From G965277745 sp965277745 (GTDB lineage: Bacteria; Pseudomonadota; Gammaproteobacteria; Cardiobacteriales; Cardiobacteriaceae), in assembly GCA_965277745.1 (NCBI GenBank), contig OZ255837.1:1612001-1676000 (forward strand): a DNA stretch of 64,000 bases, given 5' to 3'. This document shows, piece after piece, positions 36,322-45,708 of this stretch. The translations under genes were made by a program, and so were the position numbers. The notes under the pieces are model-generated. The model did no database searches and had not been told where the DNA came from. It saw only the letters and a list, made by a program, of their open reading frames with translations. Positions within the stretch are counted from its first letter, which is position 1. Every line of letters begins with the position of its first letter.

Positions 36322-36629
36322 ACGCGGTGTTGCCCCTAAGTCACGGGATGATCTTCGCCGCCGCCTTGTTTTCGGTCGGCTTGTTCGGTGTGATGGCGCG
36401 CCGCGATCTTTTGTTCATGCTGATGAGCCTCGAACTGATGATGAACGCCGCCGCCCTTGCTTTCGTCCTCGCCGGTGCCAAATATGTCGTTGCCGATGGT
36501 CAGGTCATGCTGATTTTCATCCTCACCCTCGCCGCTGCCGAAGTGGCGATCGGTTTGGCGATTCTCCTGCGTTTTTATCACGTACATGGTCATCTCGATG
36601 TCGATCGCGCCAAGGAGATGCGTGGATGA
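36318..36629 (+). CDS. nuoK: NADH-quinone oxidoreductase subunit K
   Basis: Three-helix membrane subunit of 103 residues (E. coli 100), related to MnhC antiporter subunits. It shows LMSLELMMNAAALAFV with the conserved Glu in helix 2 and LTLAAAEVAIGLAILL with the Glu in helix 3. Overlaps its neighbours on both sides. Confidence 0.96.
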   Translation: MNAVLPLSHGMIFAAALFSVGLFGVMARRDLLFMLMSLELMMNAAALAFVLAGAKYVVADGQVMLIFILTLAAAEVAIGLAILLRFYHVHGHLDVDRAKEMRG

Positions 36630-38485
36630 ACACCCTATTTTTGACCGTTCTCGCGCCACTTGCGGGTTTTCTCGTTCTTGCCTGCTTGCGCGACGGCAAG
36701 CTCGGTCAGCGACAGGCGGCGACAATCGGCAGTGGCGCGATGCTGATCTCCGCCCTAAGCGCCTTGTATGTCGCGTTCCGCTATCAGGGCATGCCGGTAA
36801 CGCTCGACGCCTGGCAGTGGTTCACCGTGGGCAAATTGGCGCCGGGGATCGCTTTTCATTACGACGGTCTCGCGCTCACGATGGTGGGCGTGGTGACCGG
36901 CGTGGGATTTCTGATTCATCTGTTCGCGAGCTGGTACATGGACGGCGAAGCCGACTACGCGCGCTTTTTCAGCTATATGAATCTGTTCGTTGCGTTCATG
37001 CTGATACTCGTGCTTGCCGACAATTATCTGCTCCTTTACCTCGGCTGGGAAGGGGTGGGGCTGTGTTCCTATTTGCTGATCGGCTTTTATTTTCGCGATC
37101 CGGCAAACGGCAGAGCCGCCATCAAGGCCTTCACGGTGACGCGCGTCGGCGATGTGTTTCTCGCTATCGGGCTGTTTCTCCTCTACCGTGAACTGGGGAC
37201 ATTGAACATCGAGGAGATCAACCGGCAGGCGGGGACGACGTTCATCTACGCTTCCCTGCCGATCCAGTTGATCGCCCTGATGTTCGCTTTCGGCGCTTTC
37301 GGGAAATCCGCGCAACTGCCGCTGCACACCTGGCTTGCCGACGCGATGGCCGGGCCGACGCCGGTTTCCGCGCTGATCCATGCGGCAACGATGGTTACCG
37401 CCGGGGTTTATCTCATCGCCCGCACCCATCCTTTGTTCGAACTCGCCCCGTCGGTTCTTTCCTTCGTCGCTGTCGTCGGCGCCCTGACCCTGCTGGTCGC
37501 GGGATTGACCGCCTTTCGCCAGTACGACATCAAGCGCGTGCTCGCCTATTCGACGATGAGTCAGCTTGGCTATATGTTCGTCGCCCTCGGTGTCGGCGCC
37601 TGGCAGGCCTCGATCGTCCATCTGATGGTGCACGCCTTTTTCAAGGCGCTCTTGTTCCTGAGCGCCGGCGCGGTGATCATCGCTACCCATCACGAGCAGG
37701 ATATCCGCAGGATGGGCGGGCTGTACCGCAAAATTCCTCTTGTTTACGGCTGTTTTGCGATCGGCGCGGCGGCGCTCGTGGCGTTGCCTTGGGTCAGCGC
37801 CGGCTTTTACTCGAAAGACGAGATTCTCCGCGCCCTCTGGGAAAGCGGCAACACCGGTTTGTTCCTTGTCGGCCTGGTCGGGGCGATCATTACTTCGATC
37901 TACACTTTCCGGGTGTTTTGGCTGACGTTTCACGGCAAGGCGAGGGGGAAGTGTGATGCAATCCATGGTTGGAATTACGGCTTGCCGCTCGTGGTGCTCG
38001 CCGTGTTCGCCACTTTTGTCGGCGGGCAGATCCACCCGCCGCTCGACGGTGTGCTTCCGGCGTTCTCGCAACCCTTCGGGGAAGAGATGGAAGACACACA
38101 CGGGGCGATCGAGTTGCTCACGATTCTCGCCGCTTTGTCGGGTCTTGCCGCGGCGGCCTGGTGGTTTGTCGGTAAGAATCGCCTTGCCGGTACCGACGGC
38201 CGTTCGCGTTCGCTCGCGGAAAAAGCGCTGGCGAGCGGTTTTGGCTTCGACGCGCTTTATGATCGGATCGTCGTGCGTCCCTATTTGTGGTGTCTCAAGG
38301 TTTTGCGTAACGATCCGGTGGATCGCGCCTGTTATGTGCTGGTCAGTCTCAGTGAGCGCGCCTTCTCCGTGAACAGTCGTTGGCAGAGCGGACGTGTCAG
38401 AGACTACGCCGTCAGTTTTGCCGGCGGTTTGTTCGTCGTTTTGCTGATCGTGATATTCGTTCGCACGACGGGGGAGATAAGATGA
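36626..38485 (+). CDS. nuoL: NADH-quinone oxidoreductase subunit L
   Basis: Largest proton-pumping, antiporter-like subunit of complex I, 619 residues (E. coli 613), about 16 helices. Motifs are YLGWEGVGLCSYLLIGFY with the key Glu, GKSAQLPLHTWLADAMAGPTPVSALIHAATMVTAGVYL (read in part), RQYDIKRVLAYSTMSQLGY and HAFFKALLFLSAG. The long lateral helix lies in the C-terminal third. Overlaps nuoM by four bases. Confidence 0.97.
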   Translation: MNTLFLTVLAPLAGFLVLACLRDGKLGQRQAATIGSGAMLISALSALYVAFRYQGMPVTLDAWQWFTVGKLAPGIAFHYDGLALTMVGVVTGVGFLIHLFASWYMDGEADYARFFSYMNLFVAFMLILVLADNYLLLYLGWEGVGLCSYLLIGFYFRDPANGRAAIKAFTVTRVGDVFLAIGLFLLYRELGTLNIEEINRQAGTTFIYASLPIQLIALMFAFGAFGKSAQLPLHTWLADAMAGPTPVSALIHAATMVTAGVYLIARTHPLFELAPSVLSFVAVVGALTLLVAGLTAFRQYDIKRVLAYSTMSQLGYMFVALGVGAWQASIVHLMVHAFFKALLFLSAGAVIIATHHEQDIRRMGGLYRKIPLVYGCFAIGAAALVALPWVSAGFYSKDEILRALWESGNTGLFLVGLVGAIITSIYTFRVFWLTFHGKARGKCDAIHGWNYGLPLVVLAVFATFVGGQIHPPLDGVLPAFSQPFGEEMEDTHGAIELLTILAALSGLAAAAWWFVGKNRLAGTDGRSRSLAEKALASGFGFDALYDRIVVRPYLWCLKVLRNDPVDRACYVLVSLSERAFSVNSRWQSGRVRDYAVSFAGGLFVVLLIVIFVRTTGEIR

Positions 38486-40014
38486 ATCAACAAAGCTGGT
38501 TATTGCCCTTGCTTGTCGCCGTTCCCTTCATCGGCGGACTGCTCAGCTGGCTGTCCGAGTGGGTCGGTAAATGGATGCCACGTTGGATCGCGCTCTTTAC
38601 CATGGTGCTCACCTTTGTCCTTTCCGTATTTTCATGGCATCTCTCGGCCTCCCATGAAGAGGTGCTTTTGACGGCAACGCCGAACTGGCTGGCCGAGTTC
38701 CACTTCGCGTGGATTCCATCGCTCGGCATAAGTTATCATCTCGCTCTCGACGGCATTTCCCTGTTGATGATCATCCTCACCGCTTTCCTCGGTATTCTCG
38801 CGGTTGCCTGTTCCTGGGCCGAGATTCAGCGCAACGTCGGTTTTTTCAAACTCAACCTCTTGTGGAGTTTAGGCGCGGTCATCGGTGTCTTTCTCGCCGT
38901 CGATTTGTTCCTGTTTTTCTTTTTCTGGGAACTGATGCTGGTGCCGGTCTATTTCCTGATCGCCCTGTGGGGGCACGATCACGCCGGCGGCAAGACCAAG
39001 GAACACGCGGCGATGAAGTTCTTCATCTATACGCAGATCGCCGGACTCGTCCTTCTCGCCGGCATTTTGCTTCTCGTACACGCCTATCATGCCCAGACCG
39101 GCCATCTCAGCTTCAGTTATATGGATCTTCTCGATACCGAGTTGTCCAGCGGCGCAGAAATGGGGATCATGCTGTGCTTTTTCATCGGGTTCGCCGTCAA
39201 GTTACCGATCATGCCTTTGCATGGCTGGTTGCCCGATGCCCATGCGCAGGCGCCGACGGCGGGTTCCGTCGATCTCGCCGGGATTCTCATCAAAACCGCC
39301 GCCTATGGGTTGCTGCGTTTTGTCATTCCTTTTTTTCCCCACGCCTCGGCGATTGTCGCCCCGTATATCGTCCTGCTCGGCGCGATCGGCATTTTTTACG
39401 CCGCCGGGCTCGCCTTCGTGCAAAGCGATATGAAGCGCCTGCTCGCCTATACCAGCATCTCCCATATGGGCTTTGTCGTGGTGGGACTTTATGCCGGAAA
39501 TCTCGTCGGTTTACAGGGACTGATGGTTCAGATGCTCGCCCACGGCCTGACCTCTTCCGCGTTGTTTCTAATCAGCGGGCAGCTCTATGAACGCTATCAC
39601 ACGCGTGATCTCAACGTCCTAGGCGGCCTGTGGGGCAGTCTGCGTTTTCTCCCCGCCTTCATGATGTTCTTCGCGGCCGCGTTGCTCGGGCTGCCCGGTA
39701 CCGGCGATTTCATCGGTGAAATCTTGATTCTTTTCGGCGCTTTTCCAGTTTGGCCGTGGCCGATCGCCATCATCACTTTCTCAATGGTCTTCGCCGCACT
39801 TTACGCGCTCATTCTGATCCAGCGTATCTTGTTCGGTTCGCCGTCGCGCCAAGCGGTAATGACGCTTAACGCGCGTGAAATTCTCATGCTCCTTGCGATC
39901 GCCGTGGTTCTTTTGTGGCTGGGTCTTGCTCCGCAGCTATTCCTGAACACGAGCGAAGCGACGATGCGCTGGATCGAGCAAATTTACGCCCCGGTCTTGG
40001 GAGGATGGTCATGA
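38482..40014 (+). CDS. nuoM: NADH-quinone oxidoreductase subunit M
   Basis: Second antiporter-like proton pump, 510 residues (E. coli 509). Conserved FFFWELMLVPVYFLIALWG with the Glu, KLPIMPLHGWLPDAHAQAP, MKRLLAYTSISHMGFV and AHGLTSSALFLISG. The ATG at 38482 overlaps the nuoL stop. Confidence 0.97.
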   Translation: MNQQSWLLPLLVAVPFIGGLLSWLSEWVGKWMPRWIALFTMVLTFVLSVFSWHLSASHEEVLLTATPNWLAEFHFAWIPSLGISYHLALDGISLLMIILTAFLGILAVACSWAEIQRNVGFFKLNLLWSLGAVIGVFLAVDLFLFFFFWELMLVPVYFLIALWGHDHAGGKTKEHAAMKFFIYTQIAGLVLLAGILLLVHAYHAQTGHLSFSYMDLLDTELSSGAEMGIMLCFFIGFAVKLPIMPLHGWLPDAHAQAPTAGSVDLAGILIKTAAYGLLRFVIPFFPHASAIVAPYIVLLGAIGIFYAAGLAFVQSDMKRLLAYTSISHMGFVVVGLYAGNLVGLQGLMVQMLAHGLTSSALFLISGQLYERYHTRDLNVLGGLWGSLRFLPAFMMFFAAALLGLPGTGDFIGEILILFGAFPVWPWPIAIITFSMVFAALYALILIQRILFGSPSRQAVMTLNAREILMLLAIAVVLLWLGLAPQLFLNTSEATMRWIEQIYAPVLGGWS

Positions 40015-41444
40015 ATCCGCTTTGCTTGCCTCTGGCGCCGCTGCTTGTCACCGCGCTGACCGCTATTTTCGTCATGCTCTCGACCACCATTCGGCGCAGC
40101 CCGCTCATTGCCGCGACGGTCTCGCTCTTCGGTCTGGGCATTGCCTTGATCACCCTGATATTGCCTGGAATATCGCCCCCTCCCGAGGCCCTTTTTTCGC
40201 GCTTTTTTGAGATTGATCGTTTCGCCCGCTTTTACATGTTTTTGGTGCTGATTTCCTCGCTTGCCTGCGTGATTTTCTCCTCTGCCTATTTCAAAGGCTT
40301 TCCCGACAAACAGGAAGAGATCTACCTTCTCTTGCTGCTTGCCACTGTCGGCGCGTCGATGTTACCGGCGGCGCGCAATCTGCCGACTTTTTTCATGGGG
40401 ATCGAACTGCTTTCCGTGCCCCTGTATGGATTGCTTGCCTATTCGCGCCAACGCAGTAAATCGCTGGAAGCGGGCTTGAAATACCTGATTCTTTCGGCGA
40501 CCGCTTCAGCGACCCTGCTTTTTGGCATGGCGCTGCTTTTCGCCGCGACGGGAACGATGAATTTCGCCGCCCTTGGCCGCATCGGCTTCGCTTCTCCTTA
40601 TATGGTGATCGGCACTGTCATGATCCTTGCCGCGGTCGCCTTCAAACTCTCCGTCGCCCCGTTTCATCAATGGGTGGCGGATGTTTATCAGGGAGCGCCG
40701 GCACCGATTGTCATTTTTCTCGCCACGGCCGCGAAAGTATCGGTGTTCGCTGTCGCGGTTCGCTTGATCTACAACATGGGAATCGTTGAGCATGAGAAAT
40801 TGTTGATCGTCCTCACCATTCTCGCGCTTTCCTCGATGCTGATCGGGAATCTGTTCGCTCTCAAACAGTGCAATTTTCTACGTATTCTCGCCCTTTCTTC
40901 GGTCGCCCATATCGGTTACGCTCTGACCGCGATCATCAGCGACGCTCAGGGCGCTCTCACGACTGCGAATTTCTACCTTGCGAATTATGTGCTTACCGGC
41001 ATCGGCGCGTTCGGCGCGATTACCGTTACCGCGAGTCCGTATGTAAAGACGGTGGAAACCGGCGATTCTTCGCGCTTTGTCGGTCTGTTTTGGCAGCACC
41101 CTTGGATCACCACGGTACTGACCATGATGTTTCTTTCATTTTCCGGATTTCCGATGACGATCGGTTTCGTCGCCAAACTGCTCGTTATTTTCGACGCCGC
41201 CAGGGCGGGGGAATGGCTTTTGCTCACGGTGCTGGTTATCGGCAGCGGCTTGGGCCTTTATTACTACCTGAAATCTGTATTGTTGATGTATGCCGTGCCG
41301 AAAAGCGGGCATTTGGTTGACATGCGCGAGCATTGGTATATGGAAGTCGACGGCATCCTCTTGCTTCTTATTCTGTTTTCCGTGCTGTTTATCGGCGTAT
41401 GGCCGCAGCCGTTGATTTTTTTGGCCGGGATGAGTCATTGGTAG
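40011..41444 (+). CDS. nuoN: NADH-quinone oxidoreductase subunit N
   Basis: Third antiporter-like proton pump and last gene of the operon, 477 residues (E. coli 485). Conserved FFMGIELLSVPLYGLLAY, KLSVAPFHQWVADVYQGAP, CNFLRILALSSVAHIGY and FSGFPMTIGFVAKL. The ATG at 40011 overlaps the nuoM stop. prfB follows 69 bp later with its own promoter. Confidence 0.96.
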   Translation: MNPLCLPLAPLLVTALTAIFVMLSTTIRRSPLIAATVSLFGLGIALITLILPGISPPPEALFSRFFEIDRFARFYMFLVLISSLACVIFSSAYFKGFPDKQEEIYLLLLLATVGASMLPAARNLPTFFMGIELLSVPLYGLLAYSRQRSKSLEAGLKYLILSATASATLLFGMALLFAATGTMNFAALGRIGFASPYMVIGTVMILAAVAFKLSVAPFHQWVADVYQGAPAPIVIFLATAAKVSVFAVAVRLIYNMGIVEHEKLLIVLTILALSSMLIGNLFALKQCNFLRILALSSVAHIGYALTAIISDAQGALTTANFYLANYVLTGIGAFGAITVTASPYVKTVETGDSSRFVGLFWQHPWITTVLTMMFLSFSGFPMTIGFVAKLLVIFDAARAGEWLLLTVLVIGSGLGLYYYLKSVLLMYAVPKSGHLVDMREHWYMEVDGILLLLILFSVLFIGVWPQPLIFLAGMSHW

Positions 41445-41456
41445 CGGCCACAGCGC

Positions 41457-41485
41457 TGTAAAGTACAGGGTGCATGACATATAAT
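41457..41485 (+). promoter_or_regulatory. Likely prfB promoter
   Basis: A perfect TATAAT (41480-41485) has TGTAAA (41457-41462) 17 bp upstream. It lies just after nuoN and 27 bp before the prfB ATG, so the leader would be short. Confidence 0.5.
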
Positions 41486-41512
41486 GCACGCTTTTTCTAT
41501 GGACTTTTCTTT

Positions 41513-42614
41513 ATGGAAGCAAACGGCGCCTATCAGCGCATCGAGGAACTTCTCTGCCGTGAAGAAGCGCTCAGGGGGTATCTTTAACTATGCGGAAAAA
41601 GCCGACCGGCTCGACGAACTCTTAAGAGAACTCGAACAACCGGAAATCTGGGAAAATCGCGAGCGCGCCGCCCAACTCAATCGCGAGCGCGCCGCCCTGG
41701 AAACGGTGGTCTGCGGCCTCGATGAGATCAGAAACGGTCTTGGCGAGAGTCGTGAACTGATCGAGCTCGCCGTGGGCGAAGGAGATCTGGAAACCGTCGA
41801 TGCCGCTTTCGAGGATGTGCAAGCGCAGGAAAAGCGTATCGCGACACTCGAATTTCGTCGCATGTTTTCGGGCGAACTGGATCGCAACCATGCCTTTCTT
41901 GATATCCAGGCCGGTTCCGGCGGCACCGAAGCGCAGGACTGGGCGGCGATGCTGCTGCGGATGTACTTGCGTTGGGGTGACAGTAAAGGTTATGACATGC
42001 AACTCATCGAAGAATCACCGGGCGAGGTTGCCGGCATCAAATCCGCCACCATTCATTTTATCGGCGATTACGCCTATGGTTGGCTGCGTACGGAAATCGG
42101 CGTCCACCGTCTGGTGCGTAAATCGCCTTTTGACTCCGGTAATCGCCGCCATACTTCTTTCGCCGCCGTGTTCGCTTCGCCGGAAATCGACGACGATATC
42201 GCAATCGAGATCAACCCCGCCGATTTGCGCGTAGATGTTTATCGTGCCTCCGGTGCTGGCGGTCAGCATGTCAACAAGACCGAGTCCGCCGTGCGTATCA
42301 CTCACCTGCCGACCGCGATTGTCGTACAATCACAGAATAGCCGCTCGCAGCATCAAAACCGCGAGACCTGCATGAAGCATCTGCGCGCGAAACTTTATGA
42401 ACGCGAATGGCAGAAACGTTCCGCCGAAAGCCAGATGCGGGAAGAGAATAAATCCGATATCGGCTGGGGCAGCCAGATCCGTTCTTACGTCCTCGATCAG
42501 CAGCGGATAAAGGATCTGCGTACCGGCTATGAAACCAGTAACACGCAGGCGGTTCTCGACGGGGCACTTGATGCTTTCCTTGAGGAGAGCCTGAAACAGG
42601 GAATCAAGTCATGA
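41513..42614 (+). CDS. prfB: Peptide chain release factor 2, programmed +1 frameshift at UAA
   Basis: Release factor reading UGA and UAA. The zero frame is ATG at 41513 to CTT at 41582-41584, encoding MEANGAYQRIEELLCREEAL-RGYL. An in-frame TAA at 41585-41587 follows. Shifting +1 gives AAC next and continues NYAEKADRL to 42614, about 366 residues in all. The recoding signal AGGGGGTATCTTT is identical to the E. coli one, with the Shine-Dalgarno-like AGGGGG 3 nt before CTT, but the stop is TAA instead of TGA. The product has the RF2 selectivity tripeptide SPF and the catalytic SGAGGQHVNKT. It overlaps lysS (ATGA), the usual prfB-lysS pair. Confidence 0.95.
41573..41588 (+). promoter_or_regulatory. 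prfB recoding site with UAA in place of UGA
   Basis: AGGGGG stimulator (41573-41578), TAT, slippery CTT (41582-41584), stop TAA (41585-41587) and then C. Slippage of CUU to UUU places AAC in the ribosome next. Geometry is canonical; only the middle base of the stop differs from the standard site. Confidence 0.9.
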
Positions 42615-44110
42615 GTGTGCAGCGAGAGGCAGAGGAGGAAAACCAACTGATCGCGCAACGCCGCCAAAAGCTGCAAGAAATCCGCGCATCTGGGGAGGGT
42701 GCTTTTCCCAACGACGCGCGTCCGCATCACCTTGCCGGCGAACTGCATGAACGGTTTGCCAAGGTGACGGAGGAAGCGCTGTTACAAGCGGCGGGGAAAG
42801 TGTCGCTTGCCGGACGGATGATGGCCAAACGGGTGATGGGAAAAGCCAGTTTCGCCCAAATCCAGGATGGTTCCGGTGCGCGTATACAGTTGTATCTCGC
42901 GCGCGATGATCTGCCGCAAGGGCGTTATCGTGATTTCAAGACCTGGGATGTTGGCGATATCGTTTATATCACTGGTACGCTGTTTCGCACCCGCAGCGGT
43001 GAATTGACGGTAAAGGGCAACGGTATCCGTTTGCTGACCAAGTCCCTGCGTCCGCTGCCGGAAAAATTCCACGGCTTGAGCGATCGGGAAACGCGCTATC
43101 GAAGGCGCTACCTCGATCTGATCGTCAACAGGGAAAGCCGTGCCGTGTTCGTCACGCGATCGAAAGTGATCGGCCAGATTCGTCATTTTTTTGCCGCGCG
43201 TGGTTTTCTCGAAGTGGAAACGCCGATGATGCAGGCGATTCCCGGCGGCGCGTCGGCCAAACCCTTCACTACTTTCCATAACGCGCTGCATATGCCGCTT
43301 TTCCTGCGTATCGCGCCGGAACTCTATCTCAAGCGCCTCGTCGTCGGCGGATTCGATCGCGTCTTCGAAATCAATCGCAATTTTCGTAACGAGGGGGTTT
43401 CCACCCGTCACAATCCCGAATTCACCATGCTCGAATTCTATCAGGCGTATGCGAATTACGAGGATCTGATGACGCTCAGCGAAACCTTGTGCAAGTCTCT
43501 TGCCGCCGAGGTGCTGGGCCGTACGAAACTGAATTACCAGGGCATCGAACTGGATTTCGCCGCGCCGTTCGCGCGTTTTTCGCTGCGCGAGGCCATTTTG
43601 CACCATTTGCCCGAATCGCGCGCGGTAATCGACGATGCGCAAGGGATGAGGCGTCTCCTTCAAACTCTGTATCAGGTGGAGCGTGAAGAGGAAGATCTCG
43701 GCGTTCTCCAGATGGCGGTTTTCGAAGCAGGCGTAGAGGAAAAACTCCTCCAACCCACATTCATCACTGATTATCCGGCCGTGGTATCCCCTCTGTCGCG
43801 TCGTAACGACGCAGATCCGCAACTCGCCGAGCGTTTCGAACTGTTCATCGGCGGTTGGGAAATCGGCAACGGTTTTTCCGAACTCAACGATCCCGAAGAT
43901 CAGGCGGCGCGGTTCCGCGCCCAGGCAGCGGCGCTTGACGACGGCGATGAGGAAGCGATGCACTATGACGGCGATTATATTCGCGCCCTGGAGTACGGTA
44001 TGCCGCCGACGGCCGGAGAAGGAATCGGCATCGACCGTCTGGTTATGCTGCTGACCGACAGCGCGTCGATCCGTGATGTCTTGTTGTTTCCGCATATGCG
44101 GCCTGAATGA
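42611..44110 (+). CDS. lysS: Lysyl-tRNA synthetase, class II
   Basis: Charges tRNA-Lys. The 499 residues hold an OB-fold anticodon-binding domain (about 60-165, with GRMMAKRVMGKASFAQIQD) and a class II catalytic core: motif 1 around IRHFFAARGFLEVETPMMQ, motif 2 FEINRNFRNEGVSTRHNPEFT, and motif 3 with GIGIDRLVMLLTDS-SIRDV. Length is like E. coli LysS (505). Coupled to prfB by a four-base overlap. Confidence 0.97.
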   Translation: MSVQREAEEENQLIAQRRQKLQEIRASGEGAFPNDARPHHLAGELHERFAKVTEEALLQAAGKVSLAGRMMAKRVMGKASFAQIQDGSGARIQLYLARDDLPQGRYRDFKTWDVGDIVYITGTLFRTRSGELTVKGNGIRLLTKSLRPLPEKFHGLSDRETRYRRRYLDLIVNRESRAVFVTRSKVIGQIRHFFAARGFLEVETPMMQAIPGGASAKPFTTFHNALHMPLFLRIAPELYLKRLVVGGFDRVFEINRNFRNEGVSTRHNPEFTMLEFYQAYANYEDLMTLSETLCKSLAAEVLGRTKLNYQGIELDFAAPFARFSLREAILHHLPESRAVIDDAQGMRRLLQTLYQVEREEEDLGVLQMAVFEAGVEEKLLQPTFITDYPAVVSPLSRRNDADPQLAERFELFIGGWEIGNGFSELNDPEDQAARFRAQAAALDDGDEEAMHYDGDYIRALEYGMPPTAGEGIGIDRLVMLLTDSASIRDVLLFPHMRPE

Positions 44111-44129
44111 GACAAGCGCGAAGCGATAG

Positions 44130-45026
44130 ATGAAACTCCTTTTCGTTATCATGCTCGCGTTCGTCGGCCTTGTCGTTCATGCCGAACGGTTCGTTCTGCC
44201 GCCGCCGGATGTCGATTTGATCGGGATGGTACTTCAGGTAACGGCGCGGGAAGGGGAAGATTTGCTCGATATTGGCCGCCAGTTTGGCATCGGGGTGCAG
44301 GCGATGAAAAACGCCAATCCCGATGTCGATCTCTGGGCGCCTGGCGCCGGAACCAAGGTGCTGATTCCGTCGCGCTACATTCTGCCGGATGTGCCGCGTA
44401 GCGGCATTGTCATCAATCTGCCGGAAATGCGTCTTTATTACTACCCGCAAGGGGAGGAAGTGGTCTATGTGTACGCGATCGGCATCGGGCGCGAGGACTG
44501 GGAGACCCCGCTCGGCAGGCAGAAAATCAGCGAGAAAATTCCCGATCCGACCTGGACGCCCCCCGCCTCGATTCGCGCCGAGCACGAAAAAAACGGCGAG
44601 TCCTTGCCCAAGGTAGTGCCTGCCGGGGAAGACAATCCGTTGGGACTTTTCGCGATGCGTTTGTCCAATCCCAGTTATCTGATTCACGGCACGAACAAAC
44701 CCTGGGGTGTCGGGATGCGGGTTTCTCACGGTTGTATCCGTCTCTATCCGGAGAGCATTGAGGAATTGTTCAACAGAGTGCCTGAGGGTACGCCGGTCAA
44801 TATCATCAAAGAAGAAATGAAACTCGGTTGGTACGCCGATCAACTGTATCTGCAATATCATCCGCCAATCAGCGAAGATCGTCTTTCCGCGCATGAGGCC
44901 ATGCAGCGCGCGCTTGATCTCGTCAACGAGAAAGTCGCGCAAAAAGGACTGCACGTTGCCGAGGCGTTGATCCGCGCGGTGGTGCGGGAAGCCTCCGGGA
45001 TGCCGGTAGCGGTCGCCTATCGCTAG
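44130..45026 (+). CDS. L,D-transpeptidase with LysM domain (ErfK/YkuD family)
   Basis: Periplasmic cysteine transpeptidase that crosslinks peptidoglycan or attaches lipoprotein to it, as ErfK/YbiS/YcfS do. The 298 residues begin with a signal peptide (MKLLFVIMLAFVGLVVHA). A LysM-like repeat follows at about 33-80 (LDIGRQFGIGVQAMKNANPD). The YkuD domain at about 92-225 has GIVINLPEMRLYYY and the catalytic HGTNKPWGVGMRVSHGCIRL, with H186, H200 and C202. The C-terminal 60 residues are helical and of unknown role. It starts 19 bp after lysS and may share its transcript. The exact paralogue cannot be told from sequence. Confidence 0.9.
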   Translation: MKLLFVIMLAFVGLVVHAERFVLPPPDVDLIGMVLQVTAREGEDLLDIGRQFGIGVQAMKNANPDVDLWAPGAGTKVLIPSRYILPDVPRSGIVINLPEMRLYYYPQGEEVVYVYAIGIGREDWETPLGRQKISEKIPDPTWTPPASIRAEHEKNGESLPKVVPAGEDNPLGLFAMRLSNPSYLIHGTNKPWGVGMRVSHGCIRLYPESIEELFNRVPEGTPVNIIKEEMKLGWYADQLYLQYHPPISEDRLSAHEAMQRALDLVNEKVAQKGLHVAEALIRAVVREASGMPVAVAYR

Positions 45027-45146
45027 CTTTTTCTTTTTCGCGGGACGTTATGACGCTTGCGCGTTTCTTCGTTTCATCGAGTACGGCTTTGTCGTCTTTC
45101 CAGCAACGTGATGTTCCGCCCCTTGCTAGGCGTTCCGCAGAGGCGT

Positions 45147-45611
45147 TCAGGCAAAAACGCTCGTCCATTCTTCGCGCTGTTCGAGGAGTTCGCGGGCCAG
45201 TTTTTTCGCCCCTTGCAACGAGTGACTGGCCGCCCAGCCACACTGGACGGGATTGCAGGCCGGCACCTCGCTCGCGTCCAAGACGTCTTTCAAGGTCGCT
45301 TCGATCAGCGCCAGGGCACGCTGATAGTCCGGCTCGTTGAGTAGGGAAACATAAAAACCGGTCTGACAGCCCATCGGCGAAATATCGAGCACGTGATCGC
45401 TGTGGTTGCGTGATAGTTCGGCGAGCAGGTGTTCCAGGGAATGCAGCGCGGGCATTTCCATGTGCGCCTCGTTCGGCTGGCAGATGCGCAAGTCGTATTT
45501 GTAGATCCGGTCGCCGTGTTCGCCGGTTTTTTGGTCCGCAAGACGCAGGTAAGGCGCTTTGACTTTGGTGTGATCGAGATTGAAGCTTTCCACATTCATT
45601 CTTTTATCCAT
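45147..45611 (-). CDS. luxS: S-ribosylhomocysteine lyase LuxS
   Basis: Splits S-ribosylhomocysteine into homocysteine and DPD, the precursor of the AI-2 signal, in the activated methyl cycle. 154 residues, short like most LuxS (155-171). Metal ligands are H57 and H61 with E60 in HSLEHLLAE, and C124 in CNPVQCGWA; C82 in GCQTGFY is the catalytic cysteine. The ATG at 45611 has GGAGG at the right distance; an internal ATG four codons later is less likely. Pfs, which makes its substrate, is not in the window. Confidence 0.95.
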   Translation of the reverse strand: MDKRMNVESFNLDHTKVKAPYLRLADQKTGEHGDRIYKYDLRICQPNEAHMEMPALHSLEHLLAELSRNHSDHVLDISPMGCQTGFYVSLLNEPDYQRALALIEATLKDVLDASEVPACNPVQCGWAASHSLQGAKKLARELLEQREEWTSVFA

Positions 45612-45708
45612 ACGCTTTCCTCCGCAAAAATTCTATTGTGCCACAGGCGCGAACGGGTGTCGGGAATTGGTTGCGCTATTCGTCTTTTTTCCCTATGATC
45701 CTTGAGAT

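Noticed and set aside
36755..38101. 448-codon open frame on the minus strand
   Set aside because: It lies wholly within nuoL, antisense, and has a shadow-like composition with no motif.
41484..42614. prfB read as one uninterrupted frame from an upstream start, without recoding
   Set aside because: That frame begins inside the likely promoter and encodes an unconserved N-terminus. The other frame from 41513 encodes the conserved RF2 N-terminus and leads into the exact recoding signal.
42782..44152. 456-codon open frame on the minus strand
   Set aside because: Antisense to lysS, whose motifs are complete. Long antisense frames are expected at this codon bias.
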